Shown: positions 18,833 through 27,329 of the stretch, piece after piece
How the letters are laid out: each line of letters begins with the position of its first letter
Position numbering within the stretch: the stretch's first letter is position 1
Notes under the pieces: generated by a model
Database searches by the model: none
The model's input: only the letters and a program-made list of their open reading frames with translations
Told to the model about the DNA's origin: nothing
NCBI RefSeq assembly: GCF_030411995.1
Contig: NZ_JASNRC010000003.1
Coordinates: 310,001 to 374,000, forward strand
Length of the DNA stretch: 64,000 nt
From: Massilia sp. YIM B02769
Lineage (GTDB): Bacteria > Pseudomonadota > Gammaproteobacteria > Burkholderiales > Burkholderiaceae_D
Reading direction: 5' to 3'
Position numbers and translations under genes: made by a program

Positions 18833-19473
18833 TCGTCCTGTTCCAGAGATTCGTCGGTCGTCATCAAGGCGCGCAGGCCGGCCGCGTCGACACGCTGCAG
18901 GCGGCCATCGGCACGCGGCTTGAGTGCGCCTCGCAGATCGTGAAAATCGTAGAGCTCAGCATGCACCGCCTCCTTATGCCACAGGAAGCTCACCGTTTCA
19001 ACCGGATCGTGGCGTGCGCCCTTGAAGTGGGGCGTTTCCGAGATATCGATGTTGACGTTGCGGCCCAGCAGGAAGATCTCGACTTCCTTGGCGCTGTCGG
19101 CGAACAACTGCAAATGGATGTCGTCGTGCTCGCCGGCAGTGCCGTTCAGCACCGCGCCGGTGAGATACGGATTGAACGCGGCCAGCGCATCCATCACCTG
19201 CAAGGCCGTCTGGCGCAAATGCAGCAGGCGTTCGGCATGGGCGGCGCCGCCAAATAAAGACTGGTACTTGCGCACCTCGTCCTCGATCTGCAGGTTATCG
19301 GGCATCAGGTTCGGCGCGGGCTGGTCCACGCCCAGCACCTGGCGTGCGGCCTTGCGGCGGGCGGTGGCGTAATCGGCGCCGTCCTGGGCGATCATGCGTG
19401 CGGCGGTGGCAGCGATCTCCAGGCGTAGCTGGAATAGGTCATTGTTCTGGCTTGGCATCATGAGGACGATCAT
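18829..19473 (-). CDS. Conserved protein of unknown function, possibly nucleotidyltransferase-like
   Basis: 214 residues, no signal peptide or membrane helix. An N-terminal helical half with many Arg/Ala (residues 15-50) precedes a region with FNPYLTGAVLNGTAGEHDDIHLQLF, which resembles the core of nucleotidyltransferase folds (a glycine-rich turn, then acidic residues leading into a beta strand). The match is weak and the usual GS motif is not intact. It is translationally coupled to the thioredoxin gene and heads the minus-strand operon. Start may be the ATG at residue 5 or 6. Confidence 0.7.
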   Translation of the reverse strand: MIVLMMPSQNNDLFQLRLEIAATAARMIAQDGADYATARRKAARQVLGVDQPAPNLMPDNLQIEDEVRKYQSLFGGAAHAERLLHLRQTALQVMDALAAFNPYLTGAVLNGTAGEHDDIHLQLFADSAKEVEIFLLGRNVNIDISETPHFKGARHDPVETVSFLWHKEAVHAELYDFHDLRGALKPRADGRLQRVDAAGLRALMTTDESLEQDE

Positions 19474-19537
19474 ACTCTTGAACGAAAAATGGCATCGCGT
19501 CGGTTAGAATCCTGTATTCGCTTTCATACCCACGACC

Positions 19538-20908
19538 ATGCACATTCATATCCTCGGCATTTGCGGCACCTTCATGGGTGGCCTGGCGGTGCTGGCCAAG
19601 GAGGCCGGCCACCGCGTTACCGGTTGCGACGCCAACGTCTATCCACCGATGAGCACCCAGCTCGAAGCCCAGGGTATCGAACTGATCCAGGGTTACGGAC
19701 CGGAGCAGGTGTCGCTGGAGCCGGATCTGTACGTGGTCGGCAATGTGATGACGCGCGGGAATCCGCTGATCGAGGAAATTTTGAACCGCGGCCTGCCATA
19801 TATGTCTGGCCCGCAGTGGATTGGCGAACATATTTTGCGTCATAAATGGGTACTGGCCGTGGCCGGCACCCACGGCAAGACCACGACCTCGTCGATGCTG
19901 GCCTGGATCCTGGAAGACGCGGGCTACTCGCCGGGCTTCCTGATCGGTGGCGTGCCGATGAACTTCGGCATTTCGGCGCGCCTGTCGGGCGAAGCCGACT
20001 CGGACTTCTTCGTGATCGAGGCCGACGAATACGACACCGCCTTCTTCGACAAGCGTTCCAAGTTCGTGCACTACCACGCGAAAACCGCCGTCCTGAACAA
20101 CCTGGAGTTCGACCATGCCGACATCTTCCCGGACATCGGCGCCATCGAAACCCAGTTCCACCACCTGGTGCGCACCGTGCCCGGTGTGGGCCGCCTGGTC
20201 GTGAACGGCGACGAAGCCTCGCTGGCGCGCGTGATCAAGCGCGGCTGCTGGAGCGACAAGGAAACCTTCGGCGGCTCGGACGGCGTGGACTGGGCCATGG
20301 TCGAGCACCCGGGCGGCGCCAGCTTCGACGTGCTGTTCAAGGGCGAGAACCAGGGCACCGTCCACTGGGAATTGACCGGCAAGCACAACCGCTCGAACGC
20401 GCTGGCCGCGATTGCCGCCGCCCGCCACGTCGGCGTGCCGGTGGCGCAAGCCGTGGATTCGCTGTCGCGCTTCCAGAGCGTCAAGCGCCGCATGGAAGTG
20501 CGCGGCGTGGTGAACAATGTCACTGTGTACGATGATTTCGCGCACCACCCGACCGCGATCGCTACCACCGTCGGCGGCCTGCGCCAGCGCATCGGCACCA
20601 ATGGCCGCATCCTGGCCGTGCTGGAACCGCGCTCGAACACGATGAAACTGGGCGCCATGAAGGACGCATTGCCGGGCAGCCTGAAGGATGCCGACCTGGT
20701 CTTCGGCTTCGGCAGCCAGCAGGCGCTGGGCTGGTCGCTGGCCGACGCCCTGAAGCCGCTGGGCACGATTGCCCACAGCTTCGACCAGATCGACTACATG
20801 GTGCAGGCCATCATCCAGGCCGCCCAGCCGGGCGACCATATCCTGGTGATGAGCAATGGCGGCTTTGGCGGCGTGCACCAGAAGCTGCTCGAGGCCCTGG
20901 CCAAATGA
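19538..20908 (+). CDS. mpl: UDP-N-acetylmuramate:L-alanyl-gamma-D-glutamyl-meso-diaminopimelate ligase
   Basis: 456-residue Mur ligase that reattaches recycled murein tripeptide to UDP-MurNAc. The N-terminal MHIHILGICGTFMGGLA, the ATP loop AGTHGKTTTSSML, the central EADEYDTAFFDKRSKF and the C-terminal DDFAHHPTAI are typical of Mpl rather than MurC. A TAGAAT box (19505-19510) could be its -10 element, though no good -35 is visible. First gene of a five-gene plus-strand run. Confidence 0.96.
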   Translation: MHIHILGICGTFMGGLAVLAKEAGHRVTGCDANVYPPMSTQLEAQGIELIQGYGPEQVSLEPDLYVVGNVMTRGNPLIEEILNRGLPYMSGPQWIGEHILRHKWVLAVAGTHGKTTTSSMLAWILEDAGYSPGFLIGGVPMNFGISARLSGEADSDFFVIEADEYDTAFFDKRSKFVHYHAKTAVLNNLEFDHADIFPDIGAIETQFHHLVRTVPGVGRLVVNGDEASLARVIKRGCWSDKETFGGSDGVDWAMVEHPGGASFDVLFKGENQGTVHWELTGKHNRSNALAAIAAARHVGVPVAQAVDSLSRFQSVKRRMEVRGVVNNVTVYDDFAHHPTAIATTVGGLRQRIGTNGRILAVLEPRSNTMKLGAMKDALPGSLKDADLVFGFGSQQALGWSLADALKPLGTIAHSFDQIDYMVQAIIQAAQPGDHILVMSNGGFGGVHQKLLEALAK

Positions 20909-21501
20909 TTCTCTATTTGCACGGCTTCCGCTCCTCGCCGCGCTCGTTCAAGGCGCGCGTGGTGCAGGAACGCATGACGGCCGCCGGCCGCGCTGGCGAC
21001 CTGATCTGCCCGCAGCTGCCGGCCTCGCCGAAAGCGGCGATGGAACTGGCCCTGCTGCTGGCCGAGCGTCATGCGCCGGACGACCTGGCGATTGTCGGCT
21101 CCTCGCTGGGCGGCTTCTATGCCACCTGGCTGGCCGAGCGCCTGGGCGTGCCTGCCGTGCTGCTGAACCCGTCGGTCGATCCGCTGAAGAACCTGGAGCA
21201 CCACGTCGGCGTGACCACGAACTGGCATTCGGATGAGCCGTTCGAATTCCGGCGCGAGTATATCGATGAATTGGCCGAACTGAAGGTGGCGCAGATTACC
21301 CGTCCGGAGCGTTATTTCCTGATCGCGGCCACCGGCGACGAAGTGCTGGATTACCGCGACATGGTGGCGCACTACGCCGGCGCGCGCCAGCACGTGATCG
21401 AGGGTAGCGACCATGCGATTTCGGAATTCCCGCAGTATGTGGACGAGGTATTGGCCTTCTGCCAGCCGCATGTCGACTGGTCGCAGGCAGGCCGGAACTA
21501 G
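20905..21501 (+). CDS. yqiA: YqiA-like alpha/beta-fold esterase
   Basis: 198 residues of a small UPF0227/YqiA-type hydrolase. It opens with the oxyanion-hole motif YLHGFRSSPRSFK. The nucleophile is Ser67 in GSSLGG, and the likely acid and base are in ATGDEVLDY and EGSDHAIS. E. coli YqiA is an esterase on short acyl esters; the true substrate is not known. It overlaps the mpl stop by four bases. Confidence 0.88.
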   Translation: MILYLHGFRSSPRSFKARVVQERMTAAGRAGDLICPQLPASPKAAMELALLLAERHAPDDLAIVGSSLGGFYATWLAERLGVPAVLLNPSVDPLKNLEHHVGVTTNWHSDEPFEFRREYIDELAELKVAQITRPERYFLIAATGDEVLDYRDMVAHYAGARQHVIEGSDHAISEFPQYVDEVLAFCQPHVDWSQAGRN

Positions 21502-22085
21502 TGCGCGGTAATTCGCTGCGCCAGGCGAAATGGCATCGCCATGTGGGCGCCGTGCGCGCCGCTGACGACATGCGCGACTGGCTAACGACGAAGGGTTCGC
21601 TGACCGCGCGTCTGGTGAGCAGCAGCGACAGCTTCCGCGTGAAGCGCCTGCACCAGCACGCGGCGCTGTGTTCGCTGGAAGAGGCGGGCCCGATCGGCCT
21701 GCCGCGCCGCGAACGGGTGTGGGAACGCGAAGTGCTGCTGTGCTGCGATGGCGCGCCGGCGGTGTTCGGCCACACGGTGGTGCCGATGTCGGCCAGCGCC
21801 ACCGACTGGCCGCTGTTTTCGGCGCTGGGCGAACGCTCGCTCGGCACGACCCTGTTTTACGACCCGCGGGTAATACGCGGGCCACTGGAATTTGCGCGTC
21901 TGCGCAGGAGCCACCCGCTGGTCCGGCGCATGCAGTCCGCGCTCGGTAACGAAGTGGCAGGAAACGAATTTTATGCGCGGCGTTGTGTCTATCGCCGCCA
22001 TCAAGGCCTGCTGATGGTCACCGAGGTATTCTTGCCGGCGGTACTCGATCTGGGCGCAACACCTATAACGCGAAACGAAACATGA
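21501..22085 (+). CDS. ubiC: Chorismate lyase
   Basis: A 194-residue protein matching UbiC, which releases pyruvate from chorismate to make 4-hydroxybenzoate for ubiquinone. Diagnostic stretches are WEREVLLCCDGAPAVFGHTV (with the substrate-binding Arg), SLGTTLFYDP and the C-terminal YRRHQGLLMVTEVFLPAV. GTG 21501 starts within the upstream stop (TAGTG), indicating coupling with yqiA. Its own stop overlaps the next ATG. Confidence 0.88.
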   Translation: MRGNSLRQAKWHRHVGAVRAADDMRDWLTTKGSLTARLVSSSDSFRVKRLHQHAALCSLEEAGPIGLPRRERVWEREVLLCCDGAPAVFGHTVVPMSASATDWPLFSALGERSLGTTLFYDPRVIRGPLEFARLRRSHPLVRRMQSALGNEVAGNEFYARRCVYRRHQGLLMVTEVFLPAVLDLGATPITRNET

Positions 22086-24133
22086 ATGTATTTTTTGAAG
22101 AATCGGGCGATTTCAAGGTCGGCTCGGTGCTGTCCCAGGCAGGTGAGGCATACCAGGTAGAACTGTCGAGCGGCAAACGGTCGAAGGTGAAAGCCAAGGA
22201 CGTGCTGCTCCAGTTCGAGAAACCCGACCCCGCGTCGCTGCTCGAGGCCGCCAAGGGCATCGCCGCCGACGTCGATCTGGAATTCCTGTGGGAAGTGGCT
22301 GGCCAGGAAGAGTTCGGCTTTGCCGAGCTCGGCGCCGAGTACTTCGGCCATGCGCCGCTGCCCGCCGAGGCCGCCGGCCTGGTGCTGGCCCTGCACAATG
22401 CCCCGATCTACTTCTATAAAAAGGGCCGCGGCCGCTACAAGGCGGCGCCCGAGCAATCGCTGCGCGCGGCCCAGGCCGGCATCGAAAAGAAAAAGCAGCA
22501 GGCCATCATCCAGGCCGGCTATGTCGAGGAATTGAAGGCGGGCACGCTGCCGGCCGCGATGCAGACCATGGTGCACCAGCTGCTGTTCAAGCCGGACCGC
22601 AATACCATCGAATACAAGGCCATGGAAACGGCCGCCAGCGAACTGCAGACTTCGGCCCCGCGCCTGATGCTCAAGGCCGGCGGCATCGCTTCGCCGAAAG
22701 AGCTGCACATGGGCCGCTTCCTGTTCGAAAACTTCCCGCGCGGCGCAGGTTTCCCGGCCGTGCCGGTGCCGAGCGCGCCGGCGAACCTGCCGACGGCGAA
22801 CGTCGCCGCCTTCTCGATCGACGACGTGACCACCACCGAGATCGACGATGCCTTCTCGGTCGAGCACCTGGAAGACGGCAAGGTGCGCGTCGGCATCCAC
22901 ATCGCCGCGCCTGGCCTGGCGATCAAGCCGGACGACGAGATCGACAAGATCGCGCGTAGCCGCATGTCCACCGTGTATATGCCGGGCGACAAGATCACCA
23001 TGCTGCCGGACGAGGTGGTGAATGCCTTCACCCTGGCCGAGGGCACGACCTGCCCGGCGCTGTCGCTGTACGCGACCCTGGACCCGGCGGACTGGTCGAC
23101 GGTCTCGACCGTTACCCGCGCCGAACTGGTGCCGATCAAGAACAACCTGCGCCACAATGACCTGGATGCGCTGGTCAACGAAGAAACGCTGGAAAGCGGC
23201 GCCGGCGAGTATCCGCACAAGGCGGAGCTGGCGCTGCTGTGGAAGTGGGCGCTGAAACTGGAAGCGGGCCGCATGGCCAAGCGCGAAGCCTTCGGCCTGA
23301 AGCCGGAGCAGGCGAACCGCGTCGACTTCAATTTCTATGTCGAAGACGACGTGGTCTCGATCGTGCGCCGCAAGCGCGGCGCGCCGCTCGACAAGATCGT
23401 GGCCGAGCTGATGATTTTCGCGAACAGCACCTGGGGCAAGCTGCTGCACGACTCGGGCGTGCCGGGCATCTACCGTTCGCAGGGCGCCGGCAGCGGCGCC
23501 GGCTGGGCCGCCAAGATGCAGGTACGCATGGTCACGCACGCTGCGCCGCATCAGGGCCTGGGTGTCGATCAATATGCCTGGAGCACCTCGCCGCTACGCC
23601 GCTATACCGACCTGGTCAACCAGTGGCAGATCATCGCCTGCGCCGAGCACGGTGTGACCGCGCCGCTGGTGGCCCCGTTCAAGCCGCGTGACGCGACCCT
23701 GTTCTCGATCGTCTCGGCCTTCGATGCGGCCTATTCGGCCTACAACGATTTCCAGCAGACCATGGAACGCTACTGGTGCCTGCGCTGGCTGGGCCAGGAG
23801 CAGGTCAAGCAGACCGAGGCGGTGGTATTGAAAGAGGACGTGCTGCGCCTGAACGATGTGCCGCTGGTGATCCGCCTGCCGGGCATGCCGCCGGTGGCGC
23901 GCGGCGCGCAGGTGAAACTCGACATCGTGCGCTGGGACGAGGTCGATTTGTCGCTGGAAGCACGCCTGCTCGAAGTGGCCCAGGCCGCCCCGAGCGAAGA
24001 GCTGGCCTTCGATGAGGAAGAGGGCGACGTGGCCGATACCGGGGAAGCTGCCGTGGAAGAAGTCGTCGAAGCCGAAGGCGCGGTAGCCGCCGTCAGCACC
24101 GACGACGCCACGCCGGCGGCCGGCGCACAATAA
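22082..24133 (+). CDS. RNase II/RNB-domain exoribonuclease
   Basis: 683 residues. The RNB catalytic core begins near residue 235 with FSIDDVTTTEIDDAF, and the C-terminal part has TSPLRRYTDLVNQW, the RNA-binding Arg motif. The acidic centre reads Asp247, Glu253, Asp255, Asp256; E. coli RNase II has Asp at the second position, so this is a conservative change. The N-terminus lacks clear cold-shock domains and the C-terminus ends in an acidic Ala/Glu tail (about 630-683). It degrades RNA 3' to 5' (family knowledge). ATG 22082 overlaps the ubiC stop; upstream in-frame codons are excluded because they lie in ubiC. Confidence 0.9.
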   Translation: MNVFFEESGDFKVGSVLSQAGEAYQVELSSGKRSKVKAKDVLLQFEKPDPASLLEAAKGIAADVDLEFLWEVAGQEEFGFAELGAEYFGHAPLPAEAAGLVLALHNAPIYFYKKGRGRYKAAPEQSLRAAQAGIEKKKQQAIIQAGYVEELKAGTLPAAMQTMVHQLLFKPDRNTIEYKAMETAASELQTSAPRLMLKAGGIASPKELHMGRFLFENFPRGAGFPAVPVPSAPANLPTANVAAFSIDDVTTTEIDDAFSVEHLEDGKVRVGIHIAAPGLAIKPDDEIDKIARSRMSTVYMPGDKITMLPDEVVNAFTLAEGTTCPALSLYATLDPADWSTVSTVTRAELVPIKNNLRHNDLDALVNEETLESGAGEYPHKAELALLWKWALKLEAGRMAKREAFGLKPEQANRVDFNFYVEDDVVSIVRRKRGAPLDKIVAELMIFANSTWGKLLHDSGVPGIYRSQGAGSGAGWAAKMQVRMVTHAAPHQGLGVDQYAWSTSPLRRYTDLVNQWQIIACAEHGVTAPLVAPFKPRDATLFSIVSAFDAAYSAYNDFQQTMERYWCLRWLGQEQVKQTEAVVLKEDVLRLNDVPLVIRLPGMPPVARGAQVKLDIVRWDEVDLSLEARLLEVAQAAPSEELAFDEEEGDVADTGEAAVEEVVEAEGAVAAVSTDDATPAAGAQ

Positions 24134-24158
24134 TCCTGCAAGGGGACGCCATCCAACC

Positions 24159-24428
24159 ATGAGCAGCAGGTCGATACGCACCATCGTGATCGTCACGGCC
24201 GTGATCGTGCTGGCCTACTGGGCCGTGTTTGCCTGGATGGTGTACCGCTCGCCCTTGACCTACGAAGCCATCGATTTCGATCACGATGGCTCGGTGAGTT
24301 TCAATGAGGCCGATTACGCCTCCTCGTTCGGCATGCGCACGATTTACCGCGATGGCGAACAGTGCGTCGAGTATTTCGCCGAGAAAGACGGCGCCGCGCT
24401 GAAGCAGGTGTGTACGAAAAAACCGTGA
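24159..24428 (+). CDS. Small membrane protein with one EF-hand
   Basis: 89 residues. One membrane helix (about 9-28) is followed by a perfect canonical EF-hand loop at residues 39-50, DFDHDGSVSFNE, with acidic residues at loop positions 1, 3, 5 and 12 and Gly at 6. Two cysteines (in EQCVEY and KQVCTKK) may pair in the periplasm. It probably binds calcium on the outer face of the membrane; no further role is evident. It follows the exoribonuclease by 25 bases. Confidence 0.8.
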   Translation: MSSRSIRTIVIVTAVIVLAYWAVFAWMVYRSPLTYEAIDFDHDGSVSFNEADYASSFGMRTIYRDGEQCVEYFAEKDGAALKQVCTKKP

Positions 24429-24437
24429 GAGCGGGGT

Positions 24438-24662
24438 CCGTAGGGTGGGCACTCGTGCCCACGCTGTGATGAGGCCGCTACCACGCGCCATGTCATCACG
24501 CTGCGGCTCCGAGCGAATCGAGACCGCGCGAAGAGATCATTCGATCATCAGGAAACCCGCTTCAGCACCACGATGCTGCCCAGGCCACGTGTTGGATAGC
24601 CGCAGCCCGTAGCCAACAGGAGGCACCCGTAACCGCGTGGGCACGGCGTGCCCACCGTACGG
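24438..24662. repeat. Inverted pair of the dispersed repeat
   Basis: The left unit (24438-24464) reads CCGTAGGGTGGGCACT then CGTGCCCACGC. The right unit (24633-24662) is the reverse orientation. About 168 bases separate them and show no gene. The whole gap between the EF-hand gene and the TonB-like gene (24429-24776) is otherwise empty apart from a TAGAAT box near 24731 that may be the -10 of the next operon. Confidence 0.75.
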
Positions 24663-24776
24663 TTTGCGCCTCGAGCCGGTCTAACTGTTGCCCCGCGGCC
24701 ACCAACCGCCCGCACGGCCCCGGGCCGCTGTAGAATGCTTGGATTCCCAGATTCAACAGCCGTCCGGCGCGCACGC

Positions 24777-25658
24777 GTGAAGTACTCCCTAGAAAACCGT
24801 CCCTTGATGATTGCCCTGGCCGCCTCGGTGGCCGCGCATGCGCTCTTGCTGGCGATCCGTTTTGCCGCGCCCGAGGTGTTCCGCATGCAGCCGGCCGACC
24901 CCGGCCTGGAAGTCATCCTCGTCAACGCCAAGCACGCGACTGCCCCGGCCAAGGCCGATGCCCTGGCCCAGGCCAACCTGGAAGGCGGCGGCAGCGCCGA
25001 CAACGGCCGCGCCAAGTCGCCGCTGCCCGACCTGCGCCGCATCGACAACGGCGACAGCATCAAGGCCCTGCAGCGCCGCATCGCCGAACTCGAGCAGTTG
25101 CAGCAAAACGTGCTCACGCGCGTCAAGAATTCGGATTTCAACGCCCCTCCGGTGCGCGACAAGGACAAGCCCGACCCCACCCGCACCGGCCAGGACGAAA
25201 TCGACACCACGCGCCAGATCGCGCGCATGACGGCCGAGATCACGCAAACCATCGACGACCAGAACCGCCGTCCGAAACGCACCCATATCTCGCCGAGCAC
25301 GCGCCAGGTCGGCTATGCGCTGTACTACAAGGCGCTGCAAAAGCGCGTGGAAGAAACCGGCACCCTGAATTTCCCCCAGCAAAACGGCCGCAAGCTGTAT
25401 GGCGAACTGGTGGTGTCGATCCCCGTCTACCAGGACGGCACCCTGTACCAGAAAGAGGGCGGTCCGCGCGTCGAGCGCAGTTCCGGCAACCCGGCGCTGG
25501 ACAAGGCGGCGCTCGAGATCGTGCGGCGCGCCGCGCCCTTCGGCAGCTTCCCGCAAAACATGCGTTCGGTCGGCAAGGATGACTTGTGGATCGTGATCAC
25601 CCGCTTTACCTTCACGCGCGAGGAAAAAATGAAGGCCGAACTGCAGGAGCAGTCATGA
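24777..25658 (+). CDS. TonB family energy transducer-like protein
   Basis: A 293-residue protein with an N-terminal membrane anchor (residues about 9-29 after a short basic start), a long charged periplasmic linker containing a coiled-coil-like stretch (about 98-120), and a C-terminal TonB-like domain (GYALYYKALQKRV to DLWIVITRFTF). TonB proteins pass proton-motive force to outer-membrane receptors. No ExbB/ExbD genes are adjacent. GTG 24777 is chosen because it gives a normal anchor just after a TAGAAT box; longer upstream starts would run into the repeat. Its stop overlaps the aroE start. Confidence 0.8.
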   Translation: MKYSLENRPLMIALAASVAAHALLLAIRFAAPEVFRMQPADPGLEVILVNAKHATAPAKADALAQANLEGGGSADNGRAKSPLPDLRRIDNGDSIKALQRRIAELEQLQQNVLTRVKNSDFNAPPVRDKDKPDPTRTGQDEIDTTRQIARMTAEITQTIDDQNRRPKRTHISPSTRQVGYALYYKALQKRVEETGTLNFPQQNGRKLYGELVVSIPVYQDGTLYQKEGGPRVERSSGNPALDKAALEIVRRAAPFGSFPQNMRSVGKDDLWIVITRFTFTREEKMKAELQEQS

Positions 25659-26479
25659 CAGACACCCACCCAGACCACTACTGCGTGATCGGCAATCCCG
25701 TCGCACACAGCAAATCGCCGGACATCCACGCCGCCTTTGCGCGCCAGACCGGCCAGCACATCGACTACGGCCGCCGCCTGGCGCCGCTCGACGGCTTTGC
25801 CGACGTGGTGCGCGACCTGATCGCCAAGGGCTACAAGGGGGCGAACGTCACCGTGCCCTTCAAGCTGGAAGCGGCCGCCATCGCTACGCGCCTCGAAGAA
25901 CGGGCGCGCGCCGCCGGCGCCGTGAATACCCTGCGCTTCGTCGACGGAGAAATTGTCGGCGACAACACCGACGGCCCCGGCCTGGTGGCCGACATCGTGC
26001 AGAACGCCGGCGTGGCGCTGGCCGGCAAGCGCATCCTGCTGCTGGGCGCAGGCGGCGCGGCGCGCGGCGTGATGCTGCCTTTCCTGCAACAGGGGCCGAG
26101 CGCGATCGTGGTGGCCAACCGCACCCGCAAGACCGCCGACACCCTGGTGGCCGATTTCCAGGACCAGGTGACCCGGGTCACGGCCTGCAACTTCGAGGAC
26201 ATCGCAGGCAGCTTCGATATCGTGGTGAACGCCACCTCGGCCAGCCTGACGCAGGAACTGCCGCCGGTACCAAGCTCCGCCTTTACGGAGACCACCCTGG
26301 CGCTGGACATGATGTACGGCGACGCACCGACGCCGTTCATGGTGTTTGCCGCCGGGCAGGGCGCCGCCACGCGCGACGGCTTCGGCATGCTGGTCGAGCA
26401 GGCTGCTGAAGCCTTCCTGGTCTGGCGCGGCGTGCGCCCGGATACCCGCGAATTGTTGACCACACTGAGAACAAAATAA
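25655..26479 (+). CDS. aroE: Shikimate dehydrogenase
   Basis: 274 residues. It reduces 3-dehydroshikimate with NADPH. Seen are the shikimate-binding SKSPDIH and NVTVPFK (catalytic Lys), GDNTDG, the nucleotide loop GAGGAARG and the NRT motif for NADP phosphate. The ATG lies in the TonB-like gene's stop (ATGA). Together with aroQ on the other strand, two shikimate pathway steps are in this window but in different operons. Confidence 0.96.
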   Translation: MTDTHPDHYCVIGNPVAHSKSPDIHAAFARQTGQHIDYGRRLAPLDGFADVVRDLIAKGYKGANVTVPFKLEAAAIATRLEERARAAGAVNTLRFVDGEIVGDNTDGPGLVADIVQNAGVALAGKRILLLGAGGAARGVMLPFLQQGPSAIVVANRTRKTADTLVADFQDQVTRVTACNFEDIAGSFDIVVNATSASLTQELPPVPSSAFTETTLALDMMYGDAPTPFMVFAAGQGAATRDGFGMLVEQAAEAFLVWRGVRPDTRELLTTLRTK

Positions 26480-26484
26480 AAACG

Positions 26485-27207
26485 ATGGCGAAAAAAGGCA
26501 TGGCATTCGGCGCGTCGACGAAACGCCGCTGGATCAAATGGATTTTCCTCGGCCCGATCCTGGCCTTCATCCTGCTGCAGTTGTATTTCTTCGTGCAAGT
26601 GTGCTGGTTCGTCTGGTTCAATCCCAGCTCGACCAGTTTCATGCGCCAGCAGTTATCCGAACTGCGCGAAAAGAATCCGAATGCCGAGCTGAAGCACCAA
26701 TGGGTGCCCTACGACCGCATTTCGAATAACCTGAAGCGCGCGGTCGTTGCTTCGGAAGACGCGAATTTCGCCGATCACCCGGGCGTGGATTTCGATGCGC
26801 TGGAGCGGGCCTATAACCGGAATAACCGCAAGCACAAGGTGGTGGGCGGCGGCTCCACGATTACCCAGCAATTGGCGAAAAACCTGTTCCTGTCCGGTTC
26901 GCGCAGCTATCTGCGCAAGGGCCAGGAAATGATCATCGCCTTCATGCTGGAGTCCGTCATGAGCAAGCGCCGCATTCTGGAAGTGTATTTGAACGTGGTC
27001 GAATTCGGCCGCGGCGTGTTCGGTGCGGAAGCGGCGGCGCGCTATTACTTCCGCACCCCGGCGGCGAATCTGGCCCCGGCCCAGGCCGCGCGCCTGGCCG
27101 TGATGCTGCCGAATCCCCGTTATTACGATCGGCACCGCAGCACCAATTACCTGGTCAAAAGGACCAGCCTGATCCAGCGCCGGATGGGTGCGGCAGAGTT
27201 GCCCTGA
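26485..27207 (+). CDS. mtgA: Monofunctional peptidoglycan glycosyltransferase
   Basis: 240 residues with one N-terminal membrane helix (about 20-42) and a GT51 domain. The catalytic Glu lies in ASEDANFADHPGVD, and the other signatures are GGGSTITQQLAKNLFLS and EVYLNVVEFGRGVFG. It polymerises lipid II into glycan strands in the periplasm and has no transpeptidase domain. It starts five bases after the aroE stop. Confidence 0.95.
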   Translation: MAKKGMAFGASTKRRWIKWIFLGPILAFILLQLYFFVQVCWFVWFNPSSTSFMRQQLSELREKNPNAELKHQWVPYDRISNNLKRAVVASEDANFADHPGVDFDALERAYNRNNRKHKVVGGGSTITQQLAKNLFLSGSRSYLRKGQEMIIAFMLESVMSKRRILEVYLNVVEFGRGVFGAEAAARYYFRTPAANLAPAQAARLAVMLPNPRYYDRHRSTNYLVKRTSLIQRRMGAAELP

Positions 27208-27329
27208 ATCTAGAATTTAATTCGTCGAAAAAACGCCGAAGACGGGGCAAAACCGTTGTTTCGGGGTGGCCGCGCACGGGGTGAACGAGTACACTTGCGT
27301 CAGTTTTGATTCCGGCCGAGAAAGCGCGC

